Below, one piece after another: positions 1 to 8,557 of a stretch of DNA of 64,000 nucleotides (positions are counted from its first letter, which is position 1; the number at the start of each line of letters is the position of its first letter). Origin of the DNA: Peptacetobacter sp900539645 (GTDB taxonomy: Bacteria; Bacillota; Clostridia; Peptostreptococcales; Peptostreptococcaceae). A model generated the notes under the pieces. That model made no database searches, was not told the DNA's origin, and saw only the letters and a list, made by a program, of their open reading frames with translations. The position numbers and the translations under genes were made by a program. The stretch is from positions 62,001 through 126,000 of the forward strand of contig NZ_JBLOUI010000001.1 in assembly GCF_047807365.1 (NCBI RefSeq). Reading direction: 5' to 3'.

Positions 1-1138
1 TACCTATTTCAACATGAGTACCTTCCATTTCATGGTCAACAGATTTACCTATGTCATGAAGAAGACCGGCTCTCTTAGCTAATTTAACGTCTACACCTAA
101 TTCAGATGCCATTATACCAGCTATATGAGCAACTTCTATAGAATGTTTAAGAACATTCTGGCCATAACTAGTTCTGTAGTTTAATCTACCAAGAAGTTTT
201 ATAAGTTCTGGATGAAGTCCATGTACACCTGTTTCAAATGCTGCCTGTTCTCCATATTCTTTTATTATATTATCAACTTCTTTTCTAGCTTTTTCTACCA
301 TTTCTTCTATTCTTGCTGGATGTATTCTACCATCTGCTATAAGTTTTTCAAGAGCTATTCTAGCTATTTCTCTTCTTATAGGGTCAAATCCAGAAAGTAT
401 AACTGCTTCAGGAGTATCATCTATTATTAGATCTATTCCTGTTAATGTTTCAAGTGTTCTTATGTTTCTACCTTCTCTACCGATTATTCTTCCTTTCATT
501 TCGTCATTTGGAAGATTTACAACTGTAACAGTTGTTTCGGCAACGTGATCTGCTGCACATTTCTGTATAGCATATCCTATTATTTCTCTTGCTTTCTTTT
601 CTGCTTCGTCTTTTGCCTGAGATTCTACTTCTTTTATCATTATAGACATCTCACGTCTAACATCTCTTTCAGCATTTGTAAGTATGATTTCTTTAGCTTT
701 TTCTGAGCTTATTCCTGAAATACTTTCAAGTTTTTCAAGCTGTTTGTGCTTTATAATTTCTACTTCTTCCTCTTTTTTGTCTAATGCTTTTACTTTGTCT
801 CTAAGATTTGCTTCTTTTGACTCAAGTTCAGATGTTTTTTTATCAAGGTTTTCTTCTTTCTGTAAAACTCTTCTTTCGTACTTCTGTACTTCATTTCTTC
901 TTTCTCTGTTTTCTTTTTCTGCTTCTGTACGCAATTTGTGAATTTCTTCTTTAGCTTCTAATAGTTTTTCTTTTCTTACTGTTTCAGTATCATGGTTTGC
1001 TTTATCTATAATTTCTTTAGCTCTAGTTTCGGCCTGACCTACTTTAGCTTCAGATATATTTCTTCTAACAAAATAACCTACTATTATTCCGACTATTGCG
1101 CAACCTAACGCCACTAATATCTTATCTATGACATCCAC
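1..1138 (-). CDS. rny: Ribonuclease Y (3' part cut by window edge)
   Basis: RNase Y is the membrane-anchored endoribonuclease that starts mRNA decay in many Firmicutes. About 379 codons of the usual 510-520 are present; the C-terminal end lies outside the window. Visible in order are an N-terminal hydrophobic anchor (residues about 8-22), a long charged coiled coil (about 25-190), a KH domain with GRIIGREGRNIR, and an HD phosphohydrolase domain with LLHDIGK near residue 361. The start is uncertain. A GTG at 1138 directly abuts a strong AGGAGG and gives VDVIDKILVALG; the next GTG in frame, at 1114, is rather far from that site. A promoter and a leader of about 165 nt lie upstream. Confidence 0.95.
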   Translation of the reverse strand, partial: MDVIDKILVALGCAIVGIIVGYFVRRNISEAKVGQAETRAKEIIDKANHDTETVRKEKLLEAKEEIHKLRTEAEKENRERRNEVQKYERRVLQKEENLDKKTSELESKEANLRDKVKALDKKEEEVEIIKHKQLEKLESISGISSEKAKEIILTNAERDVRREMSIMIKEVESQAKDEAEKKAREIIGYAIQKCAADHVAETTVTVVNLPNDEMKGRIIGREGRNIRTLETLTGIDLIIDDTPEAVILSGFDPIRREIARIALEKLIADGRIHPARIEEMVEKARKEVDNIIKEYGEQAAFETGVHGLHPELIKLLGRLNYRTSYGQNVLKHSIEVAHIAGIMASELGVDVKLAKRAGLLHDIGKSVDHEMEGTHVEIG

Positions 1139-1310
1139 CTCCTCTTTAGTATTCAGAACTACCATAAAAAACAGTAGTTTTCAGGATTCCTCCCTTAATT
1201 TTTTCATTTTCCATTTTCATATTAACTCTCATATTCTAGTATCTTAAACTTTTTAAAGAATCTATTATTTTATTGGATATAGTTAAGTTTGGATAAAATA
1301 CCCTCTTTTA

Positions 1311-1339
1311 ATTTTATAATGTTTTCATAAGCATGTCAA
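1311..1339 (-). promoter_or_regulatory. rny promoter
   Basis: On the minus strand TTGACA (1334-1339) is followed after 17 bases by TAAAAT (1311-1316), a near-consensus sigma-A promoter. It would start transcription about 165 bases before the rny start codon. Confidence 0.75.
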
Positions 1340-1424
1340 GATTGTGTGATTAGAATACATTCAATATATTCACTATTTTTTCACAAAATTTTCAATTATT
1401 TTTTCTTACATACAAATTTATACC

Positions 1425-1454
1425 AAAAAAAGAGAGCTATTAAACAGCTCTCTC
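1425..1454 (-). terminator. recA terminator
   Basis: The minus strand reads GAGAGCTG-TTTAA-TAGCTCTC followed by a run of seven T. It lies just after the recA stop codon, a standard intrinsic terminator. Confidence 0.9.
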
Positions 1455-1477
1455 GTATATTTTTGACTTAATTTTTA

Positions 1478-2563
1478 TTATTTTGCAGGATTTTCTTCTT
1501 TAACTGCTTTTGTATCTTTTTTAGCATCAGCTTTTACTTCTTCCACTTCATCGTCTTCTGGAGAAGTTCCATCTAAATGATAATAATGTCTTACCTTAGC
1601 TTCTATTTCGTTAGTTAAATCCATATTGTCTTCAAGGAATTTTTTAACATTTTCTCTACCCTGACCTAGTTTAACATCTTGGTAGTTGTACCAAGAACCA
1701 GATTTTTTAACTACATCTATATCAGCTGCTATATCTAGTAAGTCACCTATTTTAGATATACCCTGTCCATACATTATATCGAATTCTGCCTGTTTGAATG
1801 GTGGTGCAACTTTATTTTTAACAACTTTTACTCTTGTTCTACTTCCTAAAACTTTATCTCCCTGTTTTATAGTGTCTATTTTTCTAACATCTAATCTTAC
1901 AGAAGAGTAGAATTTAAGTGCACGTCCACCAGTAGTTGTTTCTGGGTTACCAAACATTATACCAACTTTTTCTCTTAACTGGTTGATGAATATTGCAACA
2001 CAGTTAGATTTCTTTATTGAACCTGTTAATTTTCTAAGAGCCTGAGACATAAGTCTTGCCTGAAGACCAACATGAGAATCCCCCATATCACCTTCTATTT
2101 CGGCTTTAGGAACTAATGCAGCAACAGAGTCGACTACTATTATGTCTATAGCACCACTTCTTATAAGAGCCTCTGCTATTTCTAGAGCCTGTTCTCCTGT
2201 GTCTGGCTGAGATATTATAAGATTTTCTACGTCTACACCTAATGCTTTAGCGTATACTGGATCTAATGCGTGTTCTGCATCTATGAATGCTGCTATTCCT
2301 CCATTTTTCTGTGCTTCTGCTACACAGTGAAGTGCAACTGTAGTTTTACCAGAAGATTCTGGTCCATATATCTCAACTATTCTTCCTTTTGGAAGACCAC
2401 CTATACCGATTGCTATATCTAATCCTATAGAACCAGTAGATATTGTATCTATTTCTAGAGAAGTAGCTTCTCCTAATCTCATTACTGAACCTTTACCAAA
2501 GTCTTTTTCTATTTTACCCAATGCTTCGTTAAGGGCTTTTAATTTTTCCTGATCTACACTCAT
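1478..2563 (-). CDS. recA: Recombinase RecA
   Basis: RecA forms ATP-dependent filaments on single-stranded DNA, drives homologous recombination and triggers LexA self-cleavage. The 361-residue product has the Walker A motif GPESSGKT at residues 67-74, the loop-2 region with NPETTTGGRALKFY, and an acidic, Lys-rich C-terminal tail. I chose the ATG at 2563 because GAGGAG lies 7 bases upstream; the GTG at 2566 is too close to it. The gene stands alone with its own promoter, a LexA-type box and a terminator. Of its 12 glutamine codons, 11 are CAG and 1 is CAA. Confidence 0.99.
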   Translation of the reverse strand: MSVDQEKLKALNEALGKIEKDFGKGSVMRLGEATSLEIDTISTGSIGLDIAIGIGGLPKGRIVEIYGPESSGKTTVALHCVAEAQKNGGIAAFIDAEHALDPVYAKALGVDVENLIISQPDTGEQALEIAEALIRSGAIDIIVVDSVAALVPKAEIEGDMGDSHVGLQARLMSQALRKLTGSIKKSNCVAIFINQLREKVGIMFGNPETTTGGRALKFYSSVRLDVRKIDTIKQGDKVLGSRTRVKVVKNKVAPPFKQAEFDIMYGQGISKIGDLLDIAADIDVVKKSGSWYNYQDVKLGQGRENVKKFLEDNMDLTNEIEAKVRHYYHLDGTSPEDDEVEEVKADAKKDTKAVKEENPAK

Positions 2564-2590
2564 CACGATTCTCCTCTCAATTTATATATC

Positions 2591-2602
2591 AAACATTTGT
2601 TC
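2591..2602 (-). promoter_or_regulatory. LexA (SOS) box of recA
   Basis: The minus strand reads AGAACAAATGTTTGA. Its core GAAC-AAAT-GTTT is one base from the Gram-positive SOS consensus GAACNNNNGTTC. It lies just downstream of the recA -10 element, where bound LexA would block transcription. Confidence 0.8.
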
Positions 2603-2620
2603 TATCTTTTTCATATACTT

Positions 2621-2649
2621 ATTATATCGTATAAAAACACACTCGTCAA
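2621..2649 (-). promoter_or_regulatory. recA promoter
   Basis: TTGACG (2644-2649) and TATAAT (2621-2626) on the minus strand are separated by 17 bases. The LexA-type box begins 18 bases past the -10. Confidence 0.85.
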
Positions 2650-2760
2650 TAAATAAGATTCGTTAAAAAATTTTTATTTTTAAAACGATACAAAATATAT
2701 AAATTATCCTTCTATTTTATTTATTGACATATAAATTAAAATTTAAACAAAATTTTTATA

Positions 2761-2793
2761 AAAAAAGAACTATTACAAAATTGTAATAGCCCT
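2761..2793 (-). terminator. pgsA terminator
   Basis: On the minus strand GGGCTATTACAA-TTTTG-TAATAGTTC is followed by a T run. It lies 17 bases after the pgsA stop codon. Confidence 0.85.
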
Positions 2794-2809
2794 TTCAATC
2801 AATTTTAAA

Positions 2810-3352
2810 TTATTTTGAATTCATAAATACGTGTCTGTTTCCGTATAAGTATTCCCATCCTGAGTAAAGTGTTAGAAGTGTAGCTATTATTAATAAAATA
2901 TTTCCAACCATTAAGATTGTAAGATTTTCTAAATGTGCTCCAAATAGTAATAAAACTATTGAAACCATCTGAGTAGCTGTCTTCCATTTACCACTCTTAC
3001 CTGCAGCTATAACAGTACCGTCTGCAGCTGCTATTGCTCTAAGAATACTAACAGATAACTCTCTAGCAACTATTATAATAACCATCCAACCAGCAGCTAA
3101 ATCAGCTTCTATCATACATATTAGTGTAGATATAACTAATAATTTATCTGCTAATGGGTCCATAAATTTTCCAAAGTCAGTAACTAGATTATATTTTCTA
3201 GCTATTTTACCGTCCAGCATGTCTGTAAGTGATGCAACTATAAATATTATACAAGCTATTAAAAACTTAGCTGGTATATCCATCATCATAACAATTACTA
3301 GAATTGGTATAAGAAATACTCTGAATAAAGTTAATTTATTCGGCAAGTTCAT
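2810..3352 (-). CDS. pgsA: CDP-diacylglycerol--glycerol-3-phosphate 3-phosphatidyltransferase
   Basis: This integral membrane enzyme makes phosphatidylglycerophosphate, the committed step to phosphatidylglycerol and cardiolipin. The 180-residue product begins NLPNKLTLFRVFLIP, typical of the family. It carries the CDP-alcohol phosphotransferase signature D-G-x2-A-R-x8-G-x3-D-x3-D, visible as D47 G48, A51 R52, G61, D65 and D69, plus several hydrophobic helices. Its start overlaps the 3' end of rimO by 17 bases, so the two are one translationally coupled unit ending in the terminator just downstream. Confidence 0.96.
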   Translation of the reverse strand: MNLPNKLTLFRVFLIPILVIVMMMDIPAKFLIACIIFIVASLTDMLDGKIARKYNLVTDFGKFMDPLADKLLVISTLICMIEADLAAGWMVIIIVARELSVSILRAIAAADGTVIAAGKSGKWKTATQMVSIVLLLFGAHLENLTILMVGNILLIIATLLTLYSGWEYLYGNRHVFMNSK

Positions 3353-4673
3353 CTACAACATCTCCTATCAAATCATATTCCATAGCTTCTGTTATATAAA
3401 CATTTACGAAGCTACCTATTTCTAATTCTTCGTCTGAATTAACATATACAACACTATCTATTTCTTCAGCATCTCCCTGAGTTCTACCAACGTATACACC
3501 ATCTTCAGCCTCTTCTTCTATAAGAACTTCAAATACTTTATCTTCTCTTTTCTGATTTATTTCCTCAGATATTGCCTGCTGAACCATCATGACTCTATCT
3601 CTTCTTTCTTCTTTGATTTCTTCGTCCATGTGTCCATCCATTCTATCTGCAGGAGTATCTTCTTCTCTTGAATACGCAAATGCACCAAGTCTATCAAATT
3701 TTATTTCCTTCATAAAGTCGATTAATTCTTCTAAATCTTCCTCTGTTTCTCCTGGGAAACCAACTATAACAGTAGTTCTTATAATAGCATCAGGTATTTT
3801 ACTTCTTATCATTTCAACTTTAGATCTTATATCTTCTTTTGATGTTCTTCTGTTCATTCTTTTTAATACTCTGTTGCTTGCATGCTGTATTGGCATATCG
3901 AAGTAGCTACAGATATTGTCGTGAGCAGCTATTACATCTATTAATTTTTCAGTTATTGATTCTGGGTAAGAGTACATTATTCTTATCCATTTTATACCTT
4001 CTATACCTGCTAATTCTTCTAATAACTCAGCAAGTTTAGCTTCTCCGTATAAATCCTCACCGTATCTAGTAGTATCCTGAGCTATTACAACTAACTCTTT
4101 TACTCCTTCTGCAGCAAGAGTTTTAGCTTCTTCTACTATATCTTCTATTTTTCTACTTCTGTATTTTCCTCTTAATTTAGGTATTATACAGTATGTACAG
4201 TGGTTAGAACATCCTTCACCTATTTTTAAATAAGCCATATGTTCTGGAGTAGATACATATCTAGGAAGAGTTTCATCAAATGCAAATTCTATATTTCCTA
4301 TTTCTGTTACATTTTTTTCGCTTTCTAATCTATCTATTATTTCAGATATATTCATAAAGTTACCAGTTCCAACTATTGCGTCTATTTCTGGTATTTCTTC
4401 TAATAATTCATCTGCATATCTCTGTGCTAGACATCCAGTAACTATTAGATATTTAAGTTTTCCAACTTCTTTTAACTGAGATAATTCAACTATTGTATCT
4501 ATTGATTCCTGTTTTGCATCTCTTATAAATCCACAAGTATTAACGATTATTATATCTGCTTCGGCGAATTCTTCTACAAATTCGTACCCTTTTTCTTTTA
4601 AGATCCCTGTCATTATCTCTGCATCCATTAAGTTCTTTGAACATCCTAGGGATTCAAGTGCTATTTTTAACAT
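3336..4673 (-). CDS. rimO: Ribosomal protein S12 methylthiotransferase RimO
   Basis: RimO is a radical-SAM enzyme that methylthiolates an aspartate of ribosomal protein S12 using two [4Fe-4S] clusters. The 445-residue product has the N-terminal UPF0004 cysteines C11, C47 and C81. The radical-SAM motif CSNHCTYC lies near residue 158 and is followed by IIPKLRGKYRSR, which separates RimO from the tRNA enzyme MiaB. A C-terminal TRAM domain follows. The start is set by AAAGGAG 7 bases upstream. It overlaps pgsA. Confidence 0.96.
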   Translation of the reverse strand: MLKIALESLGCSKNLMDAEIMTGILKEKGYEFVEEFAEADIIIVNTCGFIRDAKQESIDTIVELSQLKEVGKLKYLIVTGCLAQRYADELLEEIPEIDAIVGTGNFMNISEIIDRLESEKNVTEIGNIEFAFDETLPRYVSTPEHMAYLKIGEGCSNHCTYCIIPKLRGKYRSRKIEDIVEEAKTLAAEGVKELVVIAQDTTRYGEDLYGEAKLAELLEELAGIEGIKWIRIMYSYPESITEKLIDVIAAHDNICSYFDMPIQHASNRVLKRMNRRTSKEDIRSKVEMIRSKIPDAIIRTTVIVGFPGETEEDLEELIDFMKEIKFDRLGAFAYSREEDTPADRMDGHMDEEIKEERRDRVMMVQQAISEEINQKREDKVFEVLIEEEAEDGVYVGRTQGDAEEIDSVVYVNSDEELEIGSFVNVYITEAMEYDLIGDVVDELAE

Positions 4674-4695
4674 TTATTCTCCTTTCAATTTTAAA

Positions 4696-4724
4696 ATTAA
4701 GGTGGAATAATATCCACCTTAATC
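4696..4724 (-). terminator. Hairpin between ftsK and rimO
   Basis: The minus strand has ATTAAGGTGGATA-TTAT-TCCACCTTAAT followed by TTTAAAATT. The stem is perfect and long but the T run is weak, so it may only partly stop ftsK transcription and also sits just before the rimO ribosome binding site. Confidence 0.6.
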
Positions 4725-4734
4725 ATAATTTATA

Positions 4735-7206
4735 TTATTTTTTCATTTCGTCTAACTGTTCTTTAGATATAAGGACTTTTCTAGGTCTACTTCCTTCATT
4801 CTGACCTACTATTCCTCTTTCTTCCATTGCATCTATCATTCTCGCTGCTCTGTTAAATCCTATTTTGAATTTTCTCTGTAGCATTGAAGAAGATGCCTGT
4901 CCATTATTTACAACGAATTCGATTGCTTCTGGAAGTAATTCATCTTCGTCGTCGTGTTCCATATTTTTCACAGCTGATATTGTTTCTATTATATCTTCTT
5001 CATATTTAACTTCCTCGTCTTTAAACTGTCCTTTGACATATTCTATTACGTTTTCTAGTTCTGAATCAGATATAAATGCTCCCTGAAGTCTTTCTGGTTT
5101 GGCTGCTCCTAGTGGATAGAATAGCATATCTCCTTTTCCAAGAAGTTTTTCTGCTCCTCCCATATCAAGTATTGTTCTTGAGTCTGTCTGAGAAGATACG
5201 GCAAATGCTATTCTTGAAGGGATATTAGCTTTTATTACACCTGTGATTACGTCTACAGAAGGTCTTTGTGTTGCTATAACAAGGTGCATACCTGCTGCTC
5301 TGGCTTTCTGAGCTAATCTACATATATAATCCTCTACTTCTTTAGCACAAGTCATCATAAGGTCAGCTAACTCGTCTATTACTATAACTATGCTAGGCAT
5401 TTTTTCTTCTGCCTTTTCATTATAGCTTTTTATATCTCTAACACCTGTATCGCTAAATGCTTTATATCTTCTATTCATTTCGCTAACAGCCCAATTTAGC
5501 GCATTTGCTGCTTTTGAAGGATCTGTTACAACTGGTATTAGAAGGTGTGGTATACCATTGTAATTAGAAAGTTCTACTACTTTAGGGTCAATTAAAAGTA
5601 ATTTAACTTCATCTGGTTTTGCTTTGAATAATATACTGTTTATAAGTGTATTTACGCACACACTCTTACCAGAACCAGTTGAACCAGCGATTAAAAGATG
5701 TGGCATCTTAGCTATATCACTTACAAATATTTTACCAGAAACGTCTTTTCCTAGACCCATAGCAAGAGGAGATTTAAAGTCTTTAAATTCCTTGCTTTCT
5801 ACTATTTCTCTTATTCCAACCATCTGAGTTTCTTCATTTGGAACTTCTATACCTATAGCATTTTTACCTGGTATAGGAGCTTCTATTCTTATACTTCTAG
5901 CTGCTAAACTAAGTGCTATATCGTCAGTCAAATTAACTATTTTACTAACTTTTACACCTGGTTTTGGCTGAACTTCGTATCTAGTTATAGTAGGACCTAC
6001 TGTAACCTGACTTATTGTAGCCTCTACTCCAAAATCAGAAAGAGTTTTTTCTAGTAAACCAGCATTTTTTATAACTGATTTCTTTACATTTTCATTTGAT
6101 TTTTTATTTACTTTATTTAAAAGAGTCACTGGTGGAATCTTATAATTTTTATACTTTTCATTTTCTTCTACTGCATCAAAAGGCATAGTAGATTCCATTG
6201 TTTTAGGACTAACTGCAGAAGTTGTATTAACAGTTTCTTCTTCAAACATATTATTATATGCTTTTACGTCGTTGTTAGAGTTTGAAGAAGAATTATTTCT
6301 ACTAAATATCTCATCCTCAGGTGCTCTTTCCTGGCTCTGTAATTCTTTTAATACATCAAGTTCAGACATAGTCTGAGTTCCTTCAAGTATTTCTAGATAA
6401 TCGTCTTCTGCTTTATTGAATCCAACAATTTTTATAGTCTTGTCGTCGTTAAATTCTTCTTCCTCAGGTTCATCTTCTGCTTTATTGAACTTATTCTTCA
6501 AGTTTCCAAATACGCCTTTTTTCTCTTCTTTTTCATCTCTTGCAATCATAGTTTTGTCGTCCATTTCATCGACTTCATCAGTTACTAGATTTATTGCAGA
6601 GTCTTTCATTTTGCTAATTCTTTCTCGTATAGAAAGTCCACTGTTTTTAGTTGCTTTGAATCTTTTGAACATATCGCTAACAGAAACATTACATATATAA
6701 ACTATACTTATAATTAATGCAAATATAGCTACTAACCACGCACCTACTGTACCGAATATTTTACATAAATAATATACGATAACAGTTGATATTAGTCCGC
6801 ATCCATTTCCTGTTACTCCCTGATGCATAATTTCAGTCATCATACTCTGTTCAAATGGGCTACTTACAACTATGCTATTTGCGTGAAGTAGTCCATAGAA
6901 TACAAACACAAATAGTATTATTACATAATAAACCTTTGTTTTTCTAAATCTATAGATATATTCATTTCCATCCATAAATCCTAGGACACCTGTCATTATA
7001 AGGAGAATTGGTATAAATATTGATAATCCTCCAAATAATCCTTTAAACATATTCTGTATGAACTGAGGTACCCAGCCCATAGAATTAGAGTTTAAGCTGT
7101 ATAATAGGAATATACCTAAAAATATAGTTATAAGATTATGATATTCTGAGTTAAATCTTATCTTTTGTTTCTTTTTTCTTTTTTTCTTGTTTTTCAAACT
7201 CGCCAA
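4735..7206 (-). CDS. ftsK: DNA translocase FtsK/SpoIIIE
   Basis: This septal ATPase pumps chromosome DNA across the closing division septum. The product (about 823 residues) starts with a very basic segment (KNKKKRKKKQK), then four or five membrane helices up to about residue 165, an acidic low-complexity linker, and the motor domain. Walker A GSTGSGKS is near residue 509 and the Walker B region VIDELADLMM near 613. A C-terminal gamma winged helix ends the protein. The TTG at 7206 is preferred because AAAAGGAGTGAT lies just upstream at normal spacing; a GTG at 7215 falls inside that ribosome binding site. Whether it works in vegetative division or sporulation cannot be told from sequence. Confidence 0.95.
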   Translation of the reverse strand: MASLKNKKKRKKKQKIRFNSEYHNLITIFLGIFLLYSLNSNSMGWVPQFIQNMFKGLFGGLSIFIPILLIMTGVLGFMDGNEYIYRFRKTKVYYVIILFVFVFYGLLHANSIVVSSPFEQSMMTEIMHQGVTGNGCGLISTVIVYYLCKIFGTVGAWLVAIFALIISIVYICNVSVSDMFKRFKATKNSGLSIRERISKMKDSAINLVTDEVDEMDDKTMIARDEKEEKKGVFGNLKNKFNKAEDEPEEEEFNDDKTIKIVGFNKAEDDYLEILEGTQTMSELDVLKELQSQERAPEDEIFSRNNSSSNSNNDVKAYNNMFEEETVNTTSAVSPKTMESTMPFDAVEENEKYKNYKIPPVTLLNKVNKKSNENVKKSVIKNAGLLEKTLSDFGVEATISQVTVGPTITRYEVQPKPGVKVSKIVNLTDDIALSLAARSIRIEAPIPGKNAIGIEVPNEETQMVGIREIVESKEFKDFKSPLAMGLGKDVSGKIFVSDIAKMPHLLIAGSTGSGKSVCVNTLINSILFKAKPDEVKLLLIDPKVVELSNYNGIPHLLIPVVTDPSKAANALNWAVSEMNRRYKAFSDTGVRDIKSYNEKAEEKMPSIVIVIDELADLMMTCAKEVEDYICRLAQKARAAGMHLVIATQRPSVDVITGVIKANIPSRIAFAVSSQTDSRTILDMGGAEKLLGKGDMLFYPLGAAKPERLQGAFISDSELENVIEYVKGQFKDEEVKYEEDIIETISAVKNMEHDDEDELLPEAIEFVVNNGQASSSMLQRKFKIGFNRAARMIDAMEERGIVGQNEGSRPRKVLISKEQLDEMKK

Positions 7207-7283
7207 AAATATCACTCCTTTTCCTTTCTAAAATTATAATATTTAACATTTTCAAAGTAAATTATCAAAATCAACATTATATT

Positions 7284-7310
7284 ATTATATCACATATATG
7301 ACATTTTCAA
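7284..7310 (-). promoter_or_regulatory. ftsK promoter (extended -10)
   Basis: On the minus strand TGATATAAT (7284-7292) is an extended -10. TTGAAA (7305-7310) lies 15 bases upstream, a short spacing compatible with an extended -10 promoter. Confidence 0.5.
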
Positions 7311-7327
7311 CAAATTTAGATATTAAA

Positions 7328-8533
7328 CTAACAACAGAATTTGCTGTGTATAGCATGAACTGCTTTTTCCATATCATTTTCGTCAACTAGGCAAGATATT
7401 GTCATGCTAGAGTCAGATGTCTGTAATAGTGGTATTTCAGCCTCTTTAAGACCTCTTGCAACTTTAGACATTACTCCAGGTATTCCTGTCATAGATGATC
7501 CTATAAGAGTTACCTTCGCACAATTTGTTTTTATTTCGTAATTAACACCATTATCTTTTAATATTTTTTCTAGTAAATCTTTATCTTTTTCGTCTATTAC
7601 AAATGCTTTTTCTCCTATAAAGAAGTTTATCATATCCATACTTATATTTTTTTCTTCCATTTCAGATAATATATCTGTAAAAGTTCCGTTGTCTTTTATC
7701 TTTATCTGTACTATATCTCTTTTATTAGCTACAGCAAATCTTTCTTCTTTACAGCAACATTCAAATCCATCGTTTTCTATATTTTTTACTGAGCAAATTT
7801 TTGTTCCTTCATAGCTTGGATTTAATGTGTTTTTTATAGCTAGAGTTATATTTCCATCTTTTGCTATCTGAACAGCTCTTGGATGTATTACTTTAGCTCC
7901 TTTGTCAGCCATCTGGAATACTTCTTCGTAATCAATGTAATCAAGCACCTTTGCATCTGGCTCAACTCTTGGGTCAGCAGTCATTATTCCGTCTACGTCT
8001 GTATATATTTCCACGTATTTACACCCTAAAGCTTTTCCAAGTGCAACAGCAGAAGTATCTGAACCACCTCTTCCAAGTGTGTTTATATCTCCTCTATCGT
8101 CTCCACCTTGGAATCCAGCTACAACTACAACTTTACCATCTTCAAGCTCTCTTTTTATTCTACTCGGATCTATGTCTTTTATCTTTGCATCTGAATAAAC
8201 ACCATTTGTCATCATACCTGCCTGGCTACCTGTAAATGCAACGGCCTCTACTCCATTAGCAGTAAGCATGCTCGCCATAAGTGTAGAAGAAATTATTTCT
8301 CCACAAGACATAAGCATGTCTTTTTCTCTATCAGTAGGGTTATTTGTAACCTGTTCTAAAAGACCTAATAGAGTATCTGTTGCATATGGATCTCCTTTTC
8401 TACCCATAGCAGATACAACTATCACTACATCATTTCCTGTTTCTTTAGTTTTTTTAACTATTTCACATACTTCAGCCATTTTTTCAAAATTAGCTACTGA
8501 AGTTCCTCCAAATTTCTGAACTATTATACTCAT
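7328..8533 (-). CDS. lysC: Aspartate kinase (monofunctional, ACT domains)
   Basis: The enzyme phosphorylates aspartate, the first step to lysine, diaminopimelate, threonine and methionine. The 401-residue product has the amino-acid kinase opening IVQKFGGTSVA, the GRGGSDTSAVALG nucleotide/substrate loop, and a C-terminal pair of ACT domains (from about residue 265) for allosteric control. The C-terminus ends unusually in Cys-Cys. AGGAGG is 6 bases before the ATG. It lies 24 bases after the M16 peptidase gene and is probably cotranscribed with it. Which aspartokinase isozyme (LysC, DapG or ThrD type) it is cannot be settled here. Confidence 0.9.
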   Translation of the reverse strand: MSIIVQKFGGTSVANFEKMAEVCEIVKKTKETGNDVVIVVSAMGRKGDPYATDTLLGLLEQVTNNPTDREKDMLMSCGEIISSTLMASMLTANGVEAVAFTGSQAGMMTNGVYSDAKIKDIDPSRIKRELEDGKVVVVAGFQGGDDRGDINTLGRGGSDTSAVALGKALGCKYVEIYTDVDGIMTADPRVEPDAKVLDYIDYEEVFQMADKGAKVIHPRAVQIAKDGNITLAIKNTLNPSYEGTKICSVKNIENDGFECCCKEERFAVANKRDIVQIKIKDNGTFTDILSEMEEKNISMDMINFFIGEKAFVIDEKDKDLLEKILKDNGVNYEIKTNCAKVTLIGSSMTGIPGVMSKVARGLKEAEIPLLQTSDSSMTISCLVDENDMEKAVHAIHSKFCC

Positions 8534-8557
8534 CTTAACCTCCTAAAATATGAGTTT

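Larger units (their letters stand above)
1139..1477. other. rny-recA intergenic region
   Basis: This gap of about 340 bases has no convincing gene. Read on the minus strand it holds the recA terminator, then a consensus promoter, then a leader to rny. The leader contains a small inverted repeat (AACTAC...GTAGTT, 1157-1179) about 20 bases before the ribosome binding site. Confidence 0.7.
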
